The notes: a model not told the origin generated them from the letters alone. 64,000 nt of DNA from Chaetorhynchus papuensis (GCA_013396525.1 VWYX01000794.1:248001-312000), one strand, 5' to 3'. Positions 23,901 through 37,072 are shown, numbered from the stretch's first letter. Translations and numbers: made by a program.

Positions 23901-25397
23901 TTGGAATATTAATTTCTCACCTCATCTTTCTTCTCTTGTCCTGCTGTATACACTTTTCTTCCCCTATCACCGGTCTTCTGGGATATGGAAACTGTAGGAA
24001 AACAGCTGTTGGCTGTGCTGGGGATGCCTGCTTTCCCTACCTGCTGCCAAGAGGTCTTTTTGAAAGATTTCTCGGGCTAGATCTTGTCCTGTGATCACAG
24101 CCAGTGTGTTTTCTGGGGCGAGGGTTGCAAGTGCAGTAGGCAGAAGAAAAGTTATCCTGAAAATCCCATCAAAATAAAAAGAAGGAGCTGAGAAAAGCAG
24201 TGTCCTAGGAATCAAATTCTGAATTTATCTGCTGATGAAAATCTAGAGCCCTGCAGGATTAGGATTAGCTAGGTCAGGGTGTGAAAGCAGATGGTGCTAC
24301 GAGAGAGAGATGCCCAAATCCATCATTTGGATTTAACTTTGTAGGTTAACTCCTAGAAAGATGTAATGTGCTAACCACACAGTTAAGCTCAGAGCATCCC
24401 TTTCCTATTTCCCTTGGCAGCCAGTTTGTTTAACCGTAGGTCATGCCAGGAATGAAAAAACTGAAACAAATCAAAGCTGCTCTGCATTTCCCAGTCTGAC
24501 TCTCTCACCTGCTGCATCGTGGAGCATCACCGTGGGAAGCTCAGACTCTGCCACATGCTGTGGGATGTGATACAGCACAGCCTGATCTACCCAGGCTGTG
24601 TCAGCCACAGGAAGTCTGAAAATATGATTTCCTGAAAAACAAGTGAAAGGAGGGGAAGTGCGCAGTTCATGTTTTGAGGATGGCATTATTGGAAACTCCG
24701 TGAGCACTTCTGTCAAAATACCTACGGAGTAGCTATTTAGTCATATGAATAGTTGCCATTTATTTACAAGGCATCTGTGTGTGAATTAGGAAAAATCCTT
24801 TAACATGTATCAGACCTCACAGAGATGAGTAATTCTGTGGAAACAGTGTGCGTGTCAGACGTGACTGATCGCTTGTTACCCTGCATTCTGTCCTTTGTTT
24901 TTGAGTAAGACTCCAATGTATGTGCTAGCAGTGATTCAGTATGAACCAGGGGGTGGCTGATAGAGTCTTCTTGTCTCTTGCATTTCAATAGAAGATGCAA
25001 GATTCTCTTATTGAGAATTTTCTTGACAGAATGAAATTGTGAGGCAGCTTCCCAGTTGGTGTCAGCTGGTAAGCACTGGTTAGGATCTGATCTCTCTACT
25101 TACAGGACAGCTATCCTAAAAATGCATTTCCCAAAATGCAAAATCAGTTGTTGGTGAAACCACCCTGTGCCATGCAGAGGTGGTTGTGACTGTTGTCTTT
25201 TTTAACTCTGTGTGTAGAATAGAAAGCTCTTGATTTCAGCACCTGTGGTCTAAGGTAGGAGTGGGATCTAGGAACTGGAGTCAAACTTGGGGCCTCTCTC
25301 TTTAGACTCCATATGTTAACTTTAATTACTTTTCTATGTGATTTCCTTGAACTGTTTCATGGTTTTCCCAGTGCTTTAATACTGAATCTCTTATTTC
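20986..25397. other. Unique noncoding DNA, nothing recognised
   Basis: Open frames are all under 100 codons and unremarkable. A segment near 23835-23950 faintly resembles tRNA-derived SINEs of the MIR type but is too diverged to call. No CpG cluster or RNA gene is seen. Confidence 0.45.
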
Positions 25398-25502
25398 CTG
25401 GACAAGTCCCTGAGCAACCTGATCTAACTGGGCCTGCTCAGAGCTGGGAGTTGGATTAGATGACCTCCCAGGAGTCCTTTCCAAAGTAAACTATTGTATG
25501 AG
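25398..25502 (+). mobile_element. CR1 LINE 3'-end fragment
   Basis: The order of blocks is diagnostic of an avian CR1 3' end: CCTGAGCAACCTGATCTAAC, then GTTGGATTAGATGACCTCCC, then a degraded CCTTTCCAAAGTAAACTATT ending in TGTATGA. It is 5'-truncated, as most CR1 copies are, and diverged enough that the terminal ATTCTATGA unit is mutated. It is older than the copy at 28899. Confidence 0.85.
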
Positions 25503-28500
25503 AAGTAAAAGATGCTTTTGGGACTGATAGATGAGGTATAACAGGGCAAGCTGTGGAGCTGGGGAAGCCACAAGCACTCCATTTTACCCAAAGATATGAA
25601 GCACTGCTATTTTCCTGTATTTGTTGTTTCCATCTTCTTGCAGTAAATTCAATTACCATCGAGCAGGACTTTTTCACCAGGGGCTGGCTAGGAAATTATC
25701 TGCAGAGGGCTGGAGATAGAATTTCTAGCTGGCAATTTGTGTTAAGTTGACCTTTCCTAACACCAGTTCCAATTCAGTGGATGGAACTTCTGTATCTGAG
25801 TGCATTTAATTAAAGTGCAGGCAGAAAGCAAATGTTTGGCATGCAAAATGCTGCACATCTGCTGAGAGCTTTAGCCCGAACTGATGCAACTTTCCTGAGC
25901 AAAGGAACATCTGGAGATGCCAGCAATAAGGAATCAGAGTATAGATTTATTTTTTAAGCAGACAGAAGGATCAGGGAAGATTGAATACATGGGACAACTT
26001 GTCCCCATGGAAGATAGTGAGAGAGCAAGGGACCACAGCAGACCTTGGTGCCCCATGTGCTTCTGCAGGGGTTCCAATCCTGCTAGGCCACCACTACTCC
26101 TGCATGATTTGAGAGAAAGAAGGCAGAGAGTGCAGTCCTGTCTGCAGTGAACAAATTTGATTTGTTCCTCTTCTGGGCAAGCAGCTGCAGCCTACAAGGC
26201 AGTTGTGGGGCAGCTTTGTGCCCGGTTCTTCCCTGGATTTACTGTTGGGAATTGGTCAGTCAGTTGTAGAGAGGAAGTGTTTCTCCTGGGCCTCTGTTAA
26301 ATGTCTTTGCTTGGAGCTCCCTACTAACACAGGTGGCTTATGCTGGGCGTGTCATTTTGGTCCTTCAGTGTTGTGCATGGATTATGCACAGGGATGATTT
26401 CAGTACTTTGTGAAATCAGTGTTGCAGACCCCTGAAATAGTGGATTTTTATAAAAATGTATGCAGGCTAAATTTATTAATTCAACAGTCAAGGATTGTTG
26501 GCATAATATAAGCACTCTTGTGTGCTCATGCGTTATTCTGCACAATTGGGGTTAGAAGTGTGTCTGTGGCTGAAGAATACAGATGGTAACAGAAGGATGG
26601 ATATGCAAGGAGAGCTGTTTAATTCCTGAGATATCAAACTTCTGAAGTAAATGTGTAGCATCTCTTTGTTTCACAGGTCACTTGTAGCACAAATATCACG
26701 ACCAGTACTTTGCTGTCTGCCAAAATGTCCAAATCCTACATCATGCTTTGGACAAGGGCCCTGTGGAAGCACAGCATTTAAACTTTTCACCTGCAGGAAA
26801 GCTTCCTGTTCAGGCTTTGTCAACAGATGCATGAAGCACAAGAATTACTGTTGACAGTGAACACTTTATTATGGGGCAAAAGATCCTCTTAAGAATGTAA
26901 GGTCAGCAGTCTGTGAGTGAAGAATTTCTTATGCACATCAACACACAAATGCTTGATGCTTAATCCTTTAATATGATTTTTATGGATTGATTTCAACAGG
27001 AATCCAAGGACAAATCTTCAGTAGCTGAACAACCTTCTAGCAACAAGCTGGCTTTGTTGGAATTTATGCTCAAAAATTATCCCATTCCAGTTGCTTTTTA
27101 ATATTGTGATTGCCAGGGCCCAATCCTGTAGCTCATCTTCCAGTTTTGAGTGACTCCTTACTGAAGCAAACTTCTTTTTGAGTATTATGCCAAACCAAGT
27201 ATTCCTGTTTGTAGGGGGATGGATGTCTTAGGGCAGGCTATAACAACGTGTGCATGACTGTCATATGGGTTAGTCTGAGCTGACAATGGGTTTGTCAGTC
27301 ATGGAAACCTACTACTCATTCAGAAGATAATTTCCATTTTATGTGGGCTTTCAGCCTGACTAGGTGACTTCCCTTGCGTGGAAAATTGCATTTGGCTTGA
27401 GAGTAAACTCTCGGCCCTTCAGTAATTTCTCTGTGAGAGTCTGTGCTCAATGTCTCTGGAGCTCTGACTTGTTATCCTGAGACTTGCTTAGCCCTTTCCT
27501 TCCAAAAATAACCTAGTAGCTGTAAGTCCGTTCTCTAAGCTGTCACTACTTTTCTGCTCTGTTTTAAAATATCTTTCTGCTGTATCTCATTTTTATGTGG
27601 AACACAGCCCTTCTCTAAACTGTCACGCAGTTTGTAGTGAGCTCAGGAAGAAGAGGCATCTGAAAGCTACTAAAAACATCATGTTTCAAACCCAGCAGTT
27701 GTCAGAAATAAAGATACCTTTTGGTTTAAGTGAAGGCTAAACTTTTTCCAGCTGTTGCTCTTGTCAAAGAATTTAAATCTGGGAGGAAGTGAAGGCTTTT
27801 CACTGTACTACTCCTCCACCTGAGGTACTGCTTTAGTTCATTGCACTCCAGATATTCACTAATTTCTCCGAGCAGAGGAGCTGGACATGGGTTTGTTTAG
27901 TTTAGTGTGCAGGTTCTGCCTGATCCACCCTGTTTCCTGTGATCTGTCTATTCAAGGACAGTGAACCCCTTAGACTATGCTTGATTACTTGACCCAGGAG
28001 GTCTTCCCAATTGGTCTTGACCCAGGTCTTCCCTGGACTCAGTGCTGCATGTGCCAGACCATACCCTGAGTCTATATTAGAGTGAGATTCTGGGCTCAAA
28101 TTGGCTTCCACTTTACCCTTGTTTCCCCTTAAAGGCAATCCGAGTGAATAGACTGGATGTGAGCTTTAACACACTCTGACAGGTCCCAGATCTGGATGGT
28201 TTGAGGGCAAAGAGGGAATGTCAAGATTGGAAAGCATGCCAGGCTATCTCCAGCAGGGATCTGGGTAAGACCTTAGAAGACCTGTTGCCTACAAAGTACC
28301 TGAAGAGATTTCATCTGTTTAATTTCTCATGTTTCTTGAGTTTGTTTCATTACAAACCTTCTGGTCATTCCACATAATATTGCAAAGATTGTACCCCAGA
28401 TTCTTCATGGTATCCATGGAAGCTGTGGGCAATTCCTAGGAAAGGAGAGGTTCTTAAATCTATTTCAGTAGCTCAAAATCAGACAGGCTTTCTTTACAGG

Positions 28501-28898
28501 GGCATGTTTACCACTCTAAATCCTGAATATTACCTACCTTCTGCTAATGCCTGGGGCTTTGCTGTCGTGGCTGATACTACATTTCTAGTACTGAAGATCT
28601 GTACTCAAAATTAAAATAAGTGTGCTCAGTTTGCTGATTATTTCTCCAGAAAATGTTTCTTATGCTGAATTAATATCTTGCCATCTGAAAATCTGAGTTT
28701 ATACAAAAATTGCTCCAGGTTTCTTAATTCCTTCCGTAGGTGACAGTATTTAATTATATGGGAAAAACATGGAAAATAAACTTGTTTTTTTTAAAACTTG
28801 GATTTTTTTAAATGGGTGGACAATCAGAAATAAATTAAGAAGCACAAATAAGTATATGCAGTGGCTATGAACTAAATGGCTTAAAAGGTCCATTTACT
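25503..28898. other. Unique noncoding DNA, nothing recognised
   Basis: No open frame exceeds 80 codons. No CpG cluster, RNA gene or named repeat is seen. Confidence 0.5.
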
Positions 28899-29093
28899 GT
28901 GAGGGTGCTGAGGCACTGGCACAGGTTTCCCAGAGAAGCTGTGGATGCCCCATCCCTGGCAGTGTTCAAGGCCAGGTGGGATGGGGCTCTGAGCAGCCTG
29001 GTCTGGTGAAGGTGCCCTTGCTCATGGCAGAGGGGTTGGAACTAAATGATCTTTAAGGCCCCTTCCAACCCAAACTATTCTATGATTCTATGA
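28899..29093 (+). mobile_element. CR1 LINE 3'-end fragment
   Basis: This is a well-preserved, 5'-truncated CR1 3' end. It includes GAGAAGCTGTGGATGCCCCA, AGCAGCCTGGTCTGGTGAAG, GGGGTTGGAACTAAATGATC and CCTTCCAACCCAAACTATTC. It finishes with the tandem TTCTATGA/TTCTATGA tail. CR1 is the dominant LINE in birds, and this is the clearest taxonomic marker in the window. It carries no intact ORF. Confidence 0.95.
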
Positions 29094-29133
29094 TTTTTTT
29101 ACTCAGCTTCCCTTACACTTATTTGTGACCTAG

Positions 29134-29642
29134 CTGGCCTGTGCTAGAAGTATTTTTATTCTATAATCTGAGGGCAGAAAATAACACTGGTAAATCTTTC
29201 AGGTCACCTCTTTTAGTAGCAGCTGCCTCAATCCAAGGCACTGAGTGCCTTTCCTGCAAGGAAAGGGTTATCTCTCCTGCCGAATGTGAGAGCACACCCT
29301 GCTCTAGCCTGCAGGCACACAGATAATAATAACATGGAAGGATGGCAGCCTGTGCTCTGGAACGGTTTATGAGGAGGAAGTCCGCAATTACATATTTCTG
29401 GGCAAACATTAACCAAGGCTGAAGCCTAGCTTCGAAGAAAAACAACAGGCTGGAACCTCCAGTAATATAGCTGTTATGTGGACTGGAAGCAGGAGTCATG
29501 CATTCATGGAGCATTAGAAGCTAAGCAAGAATAGCACGACAACAAAGCAAAAGGCTTGATAATATTAGCACGTCCTGGTGCGTGCCTGCAGAAAGTGTCT
29601 CCGTCCCGGCCCAGCCCTCCAGTGATATTGGAAAGACCAAGG

Positions 29643-29676
<34 letters not shown>

Positions 29677-31001
29677 CACTCTCTAGCTCTGTGAAAACAG
29701 ACCTAAGCCGAAGTAATGGGACTATTGTTTGCTGTGCTCACGGCCTAATCCATTTATATCGGTGGTTTCGGAGCTCGCCGCCACACACTGAAGTTTCCCC
29801 TTTAAAAAACAAGTTACTTTGGGCATCTCTCAATCACTGCGGTCATCGCGCTAGGAACAATTGCCATTCTGTGCTGTGGTTTTGTAAAGCAGCAGTCTTA
29901 TTTAGAGCTTTGTGAGCTAAACTCGGATATGCCCATTCTATTATGGACTCTCTGTACCTAAAAATGGAATTGTTACACTAAAATTAAGGGGACGGCCAAA
30001 TGATACATACTTCCTCTGCTTTGTTTTTTCTGACAGACCACAATTGCTGCGGAGAAGCTGTCCGCTCATTACTGCGAGCTCTGGGGAAAAGGAGTGACAG
30101 AATTTAGACCTGTATGGGAGAGGAGCGTTAGTCTGAAGAGACACTTGCTGTGGCAAGCATGATATGTAAATTCCAAAGTTAAGCACTTTGGAAAAAATCC
30201 AAAAGATGAAGATACATACATTACTGCTGCTGGGGGGGAAGGAAGGGAATCTTAAATGTCTCCATAGAGAATATTTACTTGGCTTTTCTTCCTTTCGTTT
30301 TTTTAAAGGGCAAGACAGCTGTGGCTGAGCAGCCTTACACTTGGATTAGGCTGTTGGGTTCAGGTTTAATGGTAGAAGTTAGTTTTATTCTGTTGTTGTC
30401 TGGGCTAAAACAAGAAAATAGGTTTAGTCTCCTAACATCCTTCACTGCTAGGGCAGGCACATACCTAGCCACTCCTGTTAGTGACCTGAAACCACTACCA
30501 TCCAAAGCCCTTTAGAAAGCTAAAATGAAGTTACTTGTTCAGCTGCCTTCACTGGGGACAGTTGTTCCTGCCCTGGTGTTGTCCTCACAATTTGCAGTGA
30601 TTAACAGTCCTGCTGCAACCAATGCTCCACGGTGAGACTGGAATGGAAAATGCAGCCTTGGGGACTCTGTGAGGTCTCTCACAACAACAAATTATCTTCA
30701 AATAGCAGCTGATCCCGCTTTGCCTTGTTCTGATAATGGAAAACTGTGTTCTTTGTTTTTTGTCTTTTCCCTTCTCTCCTGTGCCCAATACTGCACACTT
30801 TTTAATACCAAAGCAGCTTTTTAAAGCCCCCCCATTCACCCCCAAGTTTTTTAGCAGGTTAATCTTCTGGAATATTTTAACAAAACACAAACTGTGACAT
30901 TCAGTCACAGAGTGATTTCTTCCATGTTTATGCTTGCATTTTGAAAACCCAAAATATCTCTAGATAAGTACCAGTAGATTATTTTACATACACCAGAAGA
31001 G
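29134..31001. repeat. 1868-bp direct repeat, copy 1
   Basis: The block from CTGGCCTGTGCTAGAAG to CACCAGAAGAG is repeated after the N at 31002, at a constant offset of 1869. The only difference I see is T29195 here against G31064 in copy 2. The poly-T run is 28 long in both. All open frames inside are duplicated too and should be counted once. The content is unique DNA without a recognisable gene. The part 29330-30130 has scattered CpGs and many AT-rich homeobox-like motifs, so it may be a conserved noncoding element. Copy 1 probably represents the 3' end of one contig. Confidence 0.95.
29646..29673. repeat. T28 homopolymer (copy 1)
   Basis: A run of 28 T. The run in copy 2 is exactly as long. 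Independent loci rarely keep identical homopolymer lengths, which supports a single underlying locus. Confidence 0.95.
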
Positions 31002-31002
31002 N
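31002..31002. other. Single-N assembly gap
   Basis: This is the only ambiguous base noticed in the window. It lies exactly between the two copies of the 1868-bp repeat. A one-base N is often written when a scaffolder estimates a zero or negative gap, so the size carries no length information. Confidence 0.95.
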
Positions 31003-31511
31003 CTGGCCTGTGCTAGAAGTATTTTTATTCTATAATCTGAGGGCAGAAAATAACACTGGTAAAGCTTTCAGGTCACCTCTTTTAGTAGCAGCTGCCTCAA
31101 TCCAAGGCACTGAGTGCCTTTCCTGCAAGGAAAGGGTTATCTCTCCTGCCGAATGTGAGAGCACACCCTGCTCTAGCCTGCAGGCACACAGATAATAATA
31201 ACATGGAAGGATGGCAGCCTGTGCTCTGGAACGGTTTATGAGGAGGAAGTCCGCAATTACATATTTCTGGGCAAACATTAACCAAGGCTGAAGCCTAGCT
31301 TCGAAGAAAAACAACAGGCTGGAACCTCCAGTAATATAGCTGTTATGTGGACTGGAAGCAGGAGTCATGCATTCATGGAGCATTAGAAGCTAAGCAAGAA
31401 TAGCACGACAACAAAGCAAAAGGCTTGATAATATTAGCACGTCCTGGTGCGTGCCTGCAGAAAGTGTCTCCGTCCCGGCCCAGCCCTCCAGTGATATTGG
31501 AAAGACCAAGG

Positions 31512-31545
<34 letters not shown>

Positions 31546-32870
31546 CACTCTCTAGCTCTGTGAAAACAGACCTAAGCCGAAGTAATGGGACTATTGTTTG
31601 CTGTGCTCACGGCCTAATCCATTTATATCGGTGGTTTCGGAGCTCGCCGCCACACACTGAAGTTTCCCCTTTAAAAAACAAGTTACTTTGGGCATCTCTC
31701 AATCACTGCGGTCATCGCGCTAGGAACAATTGCCATTCTGTGCTGTGGTTTTGTAAAGCAGCAGTCTTATTTAGAGCTTTGTGAGCTAAACTCGGATATG
31801 CCCATTCTATTATGGACTCTCTGTACCTAAAAATGGAATTGTTACACTAAAATTAAGGGGACGGCCAAATGATACATACTTCCTCTGCTTTGTTTTTTCT
31901 GACAGACCACAATTGCTGCGGAGAAGCTGTCCGCTCATTACTGCGAGCTCTGGGGAAAAGGAGTGACAGAATTTAGACCTGTATGGGAGAGGAGCGTTAG
32001 TCTGAAGAGACACTTGCTGTGGCAAGCATGATATGTAAATTCCAAAGTTAAGCACTTTGGAAAAAATCCAAAAGATGAAGATACATACATTACTGCTGCT
32101 GGGGGGGAAGGAAGGGAATCTTAAATGTCTCCATAGAGAATATTTACTTGGCTTTTCTTCCTTTCGTTTTTTTAAAGGGCAAGACAGCTGTGGCTGAGCA
32201 GCCTTACACTTGGATTAGGCTGTTGGGTTCAGGTTTAATGGTAGAAGTTAGTTTTATTCTGTTGTTGTCTGGGCTAAAACAAGAAAATAGGTTTAGTCTC
32301 CTAACATCCTTCACTGCTAGGGCAGGCACATACCTAGCCACTCCTGTTAGTGACCTGAAACCACTACCATCCAAAGCCCTTTAGAAAGCTAAAATGAAGT
32401 TACTTGTTCAGCTGCCTTCACTGGGGACAGTTGTTCCTGCCCTGGTGTTGTCCTCACAATTTGCAGTGATTAACAGTCCTGCTGCAACCAATGCTCCACG
32501 GTGAGACTGGAATGGAAAATGCAGCCTTGGGGACTCTGTGAGGTCTCTCACAACAACAAATTATCTTCAAATAGCAGCTGATCCCGCTTTGCCTTGTTCT
32601 GATAATGGAAAACTGTGTTCTTTGTTTTTTGTCTTTTCCCTTCTCTCCTGTGCCCAATACTGCACACTTTTTAATACCAAAGCAGCTTTTTAAAGCCCCC
32701 CCATTCACCCCCAAGTTTTTTAGCAGGTTAATCTTCTGGAATATTTTAACAAAACACAAACTGTGACATTCAGTCACAGAGTGATTTCTTCCATGTTTAT
32801 GCTTGCATTTTGAAAACCCAAAATATCTCTAGATAAGTACCAGTAGATTATTTTACATACACCAGAAGAG
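31003..32870. repeat. 1868-bp direct repeat, copy 2
   Basis: This copy begins directly after the N and ends at CACCAGAAGAG, after which unique sequence (GTCTGTTTCTGG) resumes. It is identical to copy 1 except for G31064. The mismatch lies about 60 bases from the presumed contig edge, where base errors are more common. It most likely represents the 5' end of the next contig overlapping copy 1. Confidence 0.95.
31515..31542. repeat. T28 homopolymer (copy 2)
   Basis: The counterpart of 29646-29673, of the same length. Confidence 0.95.
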
Positions 32871-35800
32871 GTCTGTTTCTGGCAGTTTTGAAAGGACCTG
32901 GTTCAGAGGGCAGAAAGAACTGGCCTGTTCTGGGGAGTATGGCTGGGTTGTAAGGTGATTATGGAATAAAGAATTCTGACTCCTAAATAGGTAGCCTTCA
33001 GAATATTTTAATCTAACCCAAATAAAACCACGTTTGTGTTTAAATAAGGAAGATGATTAATGGGATAATGGGAGGGGACATAGTTTCACTTCTTGTAAAA
33101 GGGGTGCAAGTATAAACTTGACAAAAGCTGCTTTTTTTGGTTTGTTTTGAGGGTGGGCCAATCATGGCTAGCTTAGAGATAAGAGGTGCACAGGTGCTTG
33201 GCTTGTCCTTTCATATTTTATTGCGTCTTTCAAACTATGTATTTGGAGGCTGAACATGGATTTAGGTTAATCTTTTAGTGATGCATTTACATAAGCTTTT
33301 GTAAGTTGATGACATTATCTCCTGAATGGTAGTAAATTTGGTTCCTGCTGAAGTAGACTTGCCTTCTAGTAGTATGTCCTTCTCCTTTTGGGAAAGTTAG
33401 CACATGCCAGTGAACCAGCAAAGGATGAGAATCTAAGCAGAATATTCAAGTCAGATTTTTTTTTTTGTTTTTGCCTGTTTAAGAAGTTACTCATTGCATT
33501 GTCATTCATAATCGTCTTCCCGTGTGACAGGATGGGCTCGTCAGATCCCAGGGAGATAAAGTGGAATTTGTCAGCTCCTAGGGGGCCAAAGTAAGCATCC
33601 TTCTGACTAACAGTCTTTGAGCACTGTGTCAGGAGTTATGGGAATTTGGAGTTACGTGCTGCTGTTGAGTGGCGCGGCAAAATATGGTTGTGTAAGTGTG
33701 GTTAGTGGTTAATGATTTCTTTTTTTGTCCTTCCTTCTCTGCCTTCTGTGCTCCTTGCTCTGTACATGAGAGCAGGAAGGAGGATTTGGAGGGAGCAATG
33801 CAGCCTCTTCATCTTTTCCTAACTGAGTCAATGCTGTTGCTATTTCTAGAAGTCATCTTTGGTCTTCTCTAAAGGACCATCAGGAGACGATGAGAGACAT
33901 CTTCAGCTTGGAAGTGCGGAAGGTGGGAGTTCTCCAGCACACCAGGAGCTCTGCCTGCTGGCTCTTCTGGTTGCAGGCATGGTATATATTTGACATTCTC
34001 CCAGAGAGCCCCATTTTGCCTCCCTAGAGCACGAGCCTCTGCAGCACTGGGTGTGAGAGGGAGCCTTGTGTAGGCAGGGCCGCGTTGACAAGTGCCTTGT
34101 ACCATCTGCTTCCTTCCTCCACAAATCCATCAGCATCCATGCAGCAGCTTGTACTTGGTAAGAGCACTGAAAGGAGATGTGATTTGGATTTAATCATTAG
34201 CAAATGTCCCTTGACTGTTTCTCAGCTGCCCCATCTGAGTTTAATTCCTGGAGAAGGAAACTGATGTATTCCTGCCTTCAGGTGTAATTACTTCAAGACA
34301 GATTGACCGTTTAAGCACACACGACACTGCTTAGCTTTAATTAGAGTAAATTGGCAGAATTTATATGACCGGTAGTTTTGGGGACTGTCAGATGCATGGA
34401 AGTATATTTTGCATATCATTTCCTGCTGAGGCTGAGACCAAGGTACTAGCTGAAAGGCTTGTAATTAGGATAAAAACACTTTGTAAATTTAACCCAATCT
34501 CCATTAGGAGCGGAGTGGAACTAACTGGGGAAGGGGGTGGTACTCTAGGGAGACAAAAACATTTGAAAGAGAATGAGAAGCAAGAAGTTGTTGGAGACTG
34601 TGCAATAACACAGACAAGTGTTATTGCCAAACTGGAATCTTTGTAGACAGGCACAGGTGATTTGTAAGTGCGTAAGTAAGATTTATAAACCTAAAGATAA
34701 TTTTTTTTGGAAGGTTGCTCTGGTATATTGTATGACCCCAGTGTTGATATAACTGAGATTAAAAAGAAAACGAGGTTTGGCTGGATGTTCTGTCACAACA
34801 GTTCATAGTGCACCAATTCAGAGTGCCCTGGAATAATGTTAGCCTCTGCTGGATGCACTCCTTACGTGACCCTCAGCTGCAACAGCAGTGCAAGCAATGA
34901 GGTTTCCGTACATAAAGGGATTCCAAATTAACTGAGCAGTAAGTGAAGACCAGGAGCACTGTTGAGCCCCTCCTGTACCGAGCAACCTGAAGGGAAGGGC
35001 CTCCCATTGCTGTGCCCTAGACTTCCTTCCTGGTTGGAGAAGTTCTTTCCCAAACCAGAAGCAGGGAGCTGCTTTGTGCCAAGCACCTGCTGATGGATGT
35101 TGTCAGTGTAGCTGGGATGCAGTTTACAGTCTGTCTCTGCCTGGCAGCTGGGGAATGCCCATTTGAAAAATGGTGGAAGATGAAGAGTCCTCAATTTTCC
35201 CAAAGAAGGAATAGCTGACCACAGGTTCAAATTAGATTAAATTATTGGCACAGGGTTTGCTAACTGATCTCTGCTTAATGGTAGGAGCTCTTAATGATGG
35301 TATTCTGTAAGAAGCTTCTGGAGTAAAAAGAGTTGAAAACAGCAGGGTTTTTCTTTTTTCTGGAATGGCCCAAAGTGTGTTAATTTCTGTTTTATTGCTT
35401 GGCACAGGAGAGGTGGCTGTTATCAGCCTGCTGATTTGAAGTTTGGTGAAGAGGCTTAGTTGAAGTAGTCTTGAACATCTTCTGTGATGAGGTCAGGATG
35501 GAATAGGAATCTGTTGGCCTGAGGATGCTGCACATATGCTGGGTCCAACATACTTAACTGTTCTGCTTTTTATTATTTGCATAATTTGTCCTGCCTGAGG
35601 CCTGTGAAAAAGTGGAGGAGCTGTGGTCTTTAACACTTGGGTACCAATATTTAAGTTGCTGAACAATTGAGGGTTCTGAGAGGAGTTTTACTTCTGAGTC
35701 AGCTGTACCTGCTTAGACACATCTTTGCTTTAATTCGGTGCAAGTGTGCCACTATCCAAACGTGATATATCTGGGTCCAGTAGTCCCTTGAAACTGTGTT

Positions 35801-36051
35801 TTCTCTAGTCAAAATGGTGGAGTCTGTAGATGGGTAAGAGGTGGTTATCTTGTGTTAATCATGAGAGAGGCCAGGCTGGCTGCTCCTTGTTTCTTGCTGC
35901 TTTCATGCGATTTTTGATTCCGAGACCGAGTTTAAATACAGTCGACAGGACCTGCATCTGCTGATGAGTTAAGAGCTTGCTGTCAGCACCCATCCTCCCA
36001 GCACAGTATCAGTACCTCAGCTTTCAGTCACCCTAATCTCTCTGCTTTCAG
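32871..36051. other. Unique noncoding DNA, nothing recognised
   Basis: Unique sequence resumes after the repeat. Open frames are 100 codons or fewer and have no recognisable motif. No named repeat or RNA gene is seen. Confidence 0.5.
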
Positions 36052-36148
36052 AAATGGAGTCCTGCATCCCTGAAAAACAGACACAGTGGAAATCCTGTTG
36101 ATCTTTCTTCCCGAGATCGTGCATTAACAGCGCTCTGGCAGGACTAAG
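36052..36148 (+). other. Low-confidence candidate exon (plus strand)
   Basis: TCTCTCTGCTTTCAG is a strong acceptor consensus ending at 36051, and CTAAG/GTAAGA is a strong donor at 36148/36149. The 97-base segment is open in one frame for 31 codons (starting KWSPASLKNRHSGNP, ending RALTALWQD), then has TAA just before the donor. A stop one base from a donor argues against an internal coding exon. If real, it may be a noncoding, UTR or lncRNA exon. The peptide is not recognised. Confidence 0.2.
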
Positions 36149-37072
36149 GTAAGAAAGTTTGAGGAAAAACTTTGAGTTCCTTGCTGTTAGTTGTTTCTCC
36201 TTCTCTTAATACAAACACTGCGATAGCAGTTTCTGATAAGAAACAGTTTTTCTGAAGTCCACGTGTTCCAGGCTTAAGTGAACTGACAAAAATAAGGGCT
36301 CAAGATGAATAACAAGTATTTAGTGCAACAGAGGAATGGCGATGGTCGTGGTGGTGCTGTGCATTTGCTTTGAAGCCCAGCATAGATATTTTTTCCTGTC
36401 ACTTTTATTTTTAGCAGGATGCTGGGGATGCAAAACAAATATGAAACGTTTAGAGCAGCAGTTTATGCTGTGACTAATCTGTCGTCTGTGAAGCTAATAA
36501 TCCTCCCAAATACTTCTACAGGGGAAGTCACAGGTTTGTATTTTTCACTGCATGGCACATCACAAACCAGAAACGTGCTTAATGGCTGCTAACAACTCCC
36601 TGAATTCTCCTCTTCAGGGAGCCTTCCCTCGGGAGAGCCGTTATCGTTAATCTGGTTAAATCTAGATGTTTTCCCTTCTTTTCTTATGCTGTTTGCTCTC
36701 CTCTGAGGTAGCTACAGTTCATTTCTGCCTAGCGAGGGGACGGACCAGTGGTGTTTGCCAGGGCCGGCTGCAGGGGCCGATGGGCGCCCGTTTGCAGAGG
36801 CCTCGTTACAAAGGCAGCCCACATCCTGGCCGGGGCAAAGTGCTGTCTGATGCACAGCCGGCACACACCAGTGCCTGCCTGGAGCCACGCCAGCCCGCGG
36901 GCAGCCTTTGTGAGAAGGCACTGTTTTAGCCGGCGTGGAAGTCGAAGGAAGGGATAAACCAACTAAATTAATCTTTCTTTCCATTCTCTGGCAGAGCTTC
37001 CACCAGTCAAAATATGCATGTGATTCACGACAGTATAAGTTTTTCCTGTGCTTTTTGTTTGCTGTCATCTAG

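Noticed and set aside
23835..23950. Faint resemblance to a MIR-like tRNA-derived SINE
   Set aside because: Only scattered short blocks agree and the A/B box spacing could not be confirmed. A library search would be needed.
29134..32870. Duplicated open frames read as a tandem gene family
   Set aside because: They duplicate only because the whole 1868-bp block is repeated across the N. None is a recognisable gene, and the duplication is probably an artefact.
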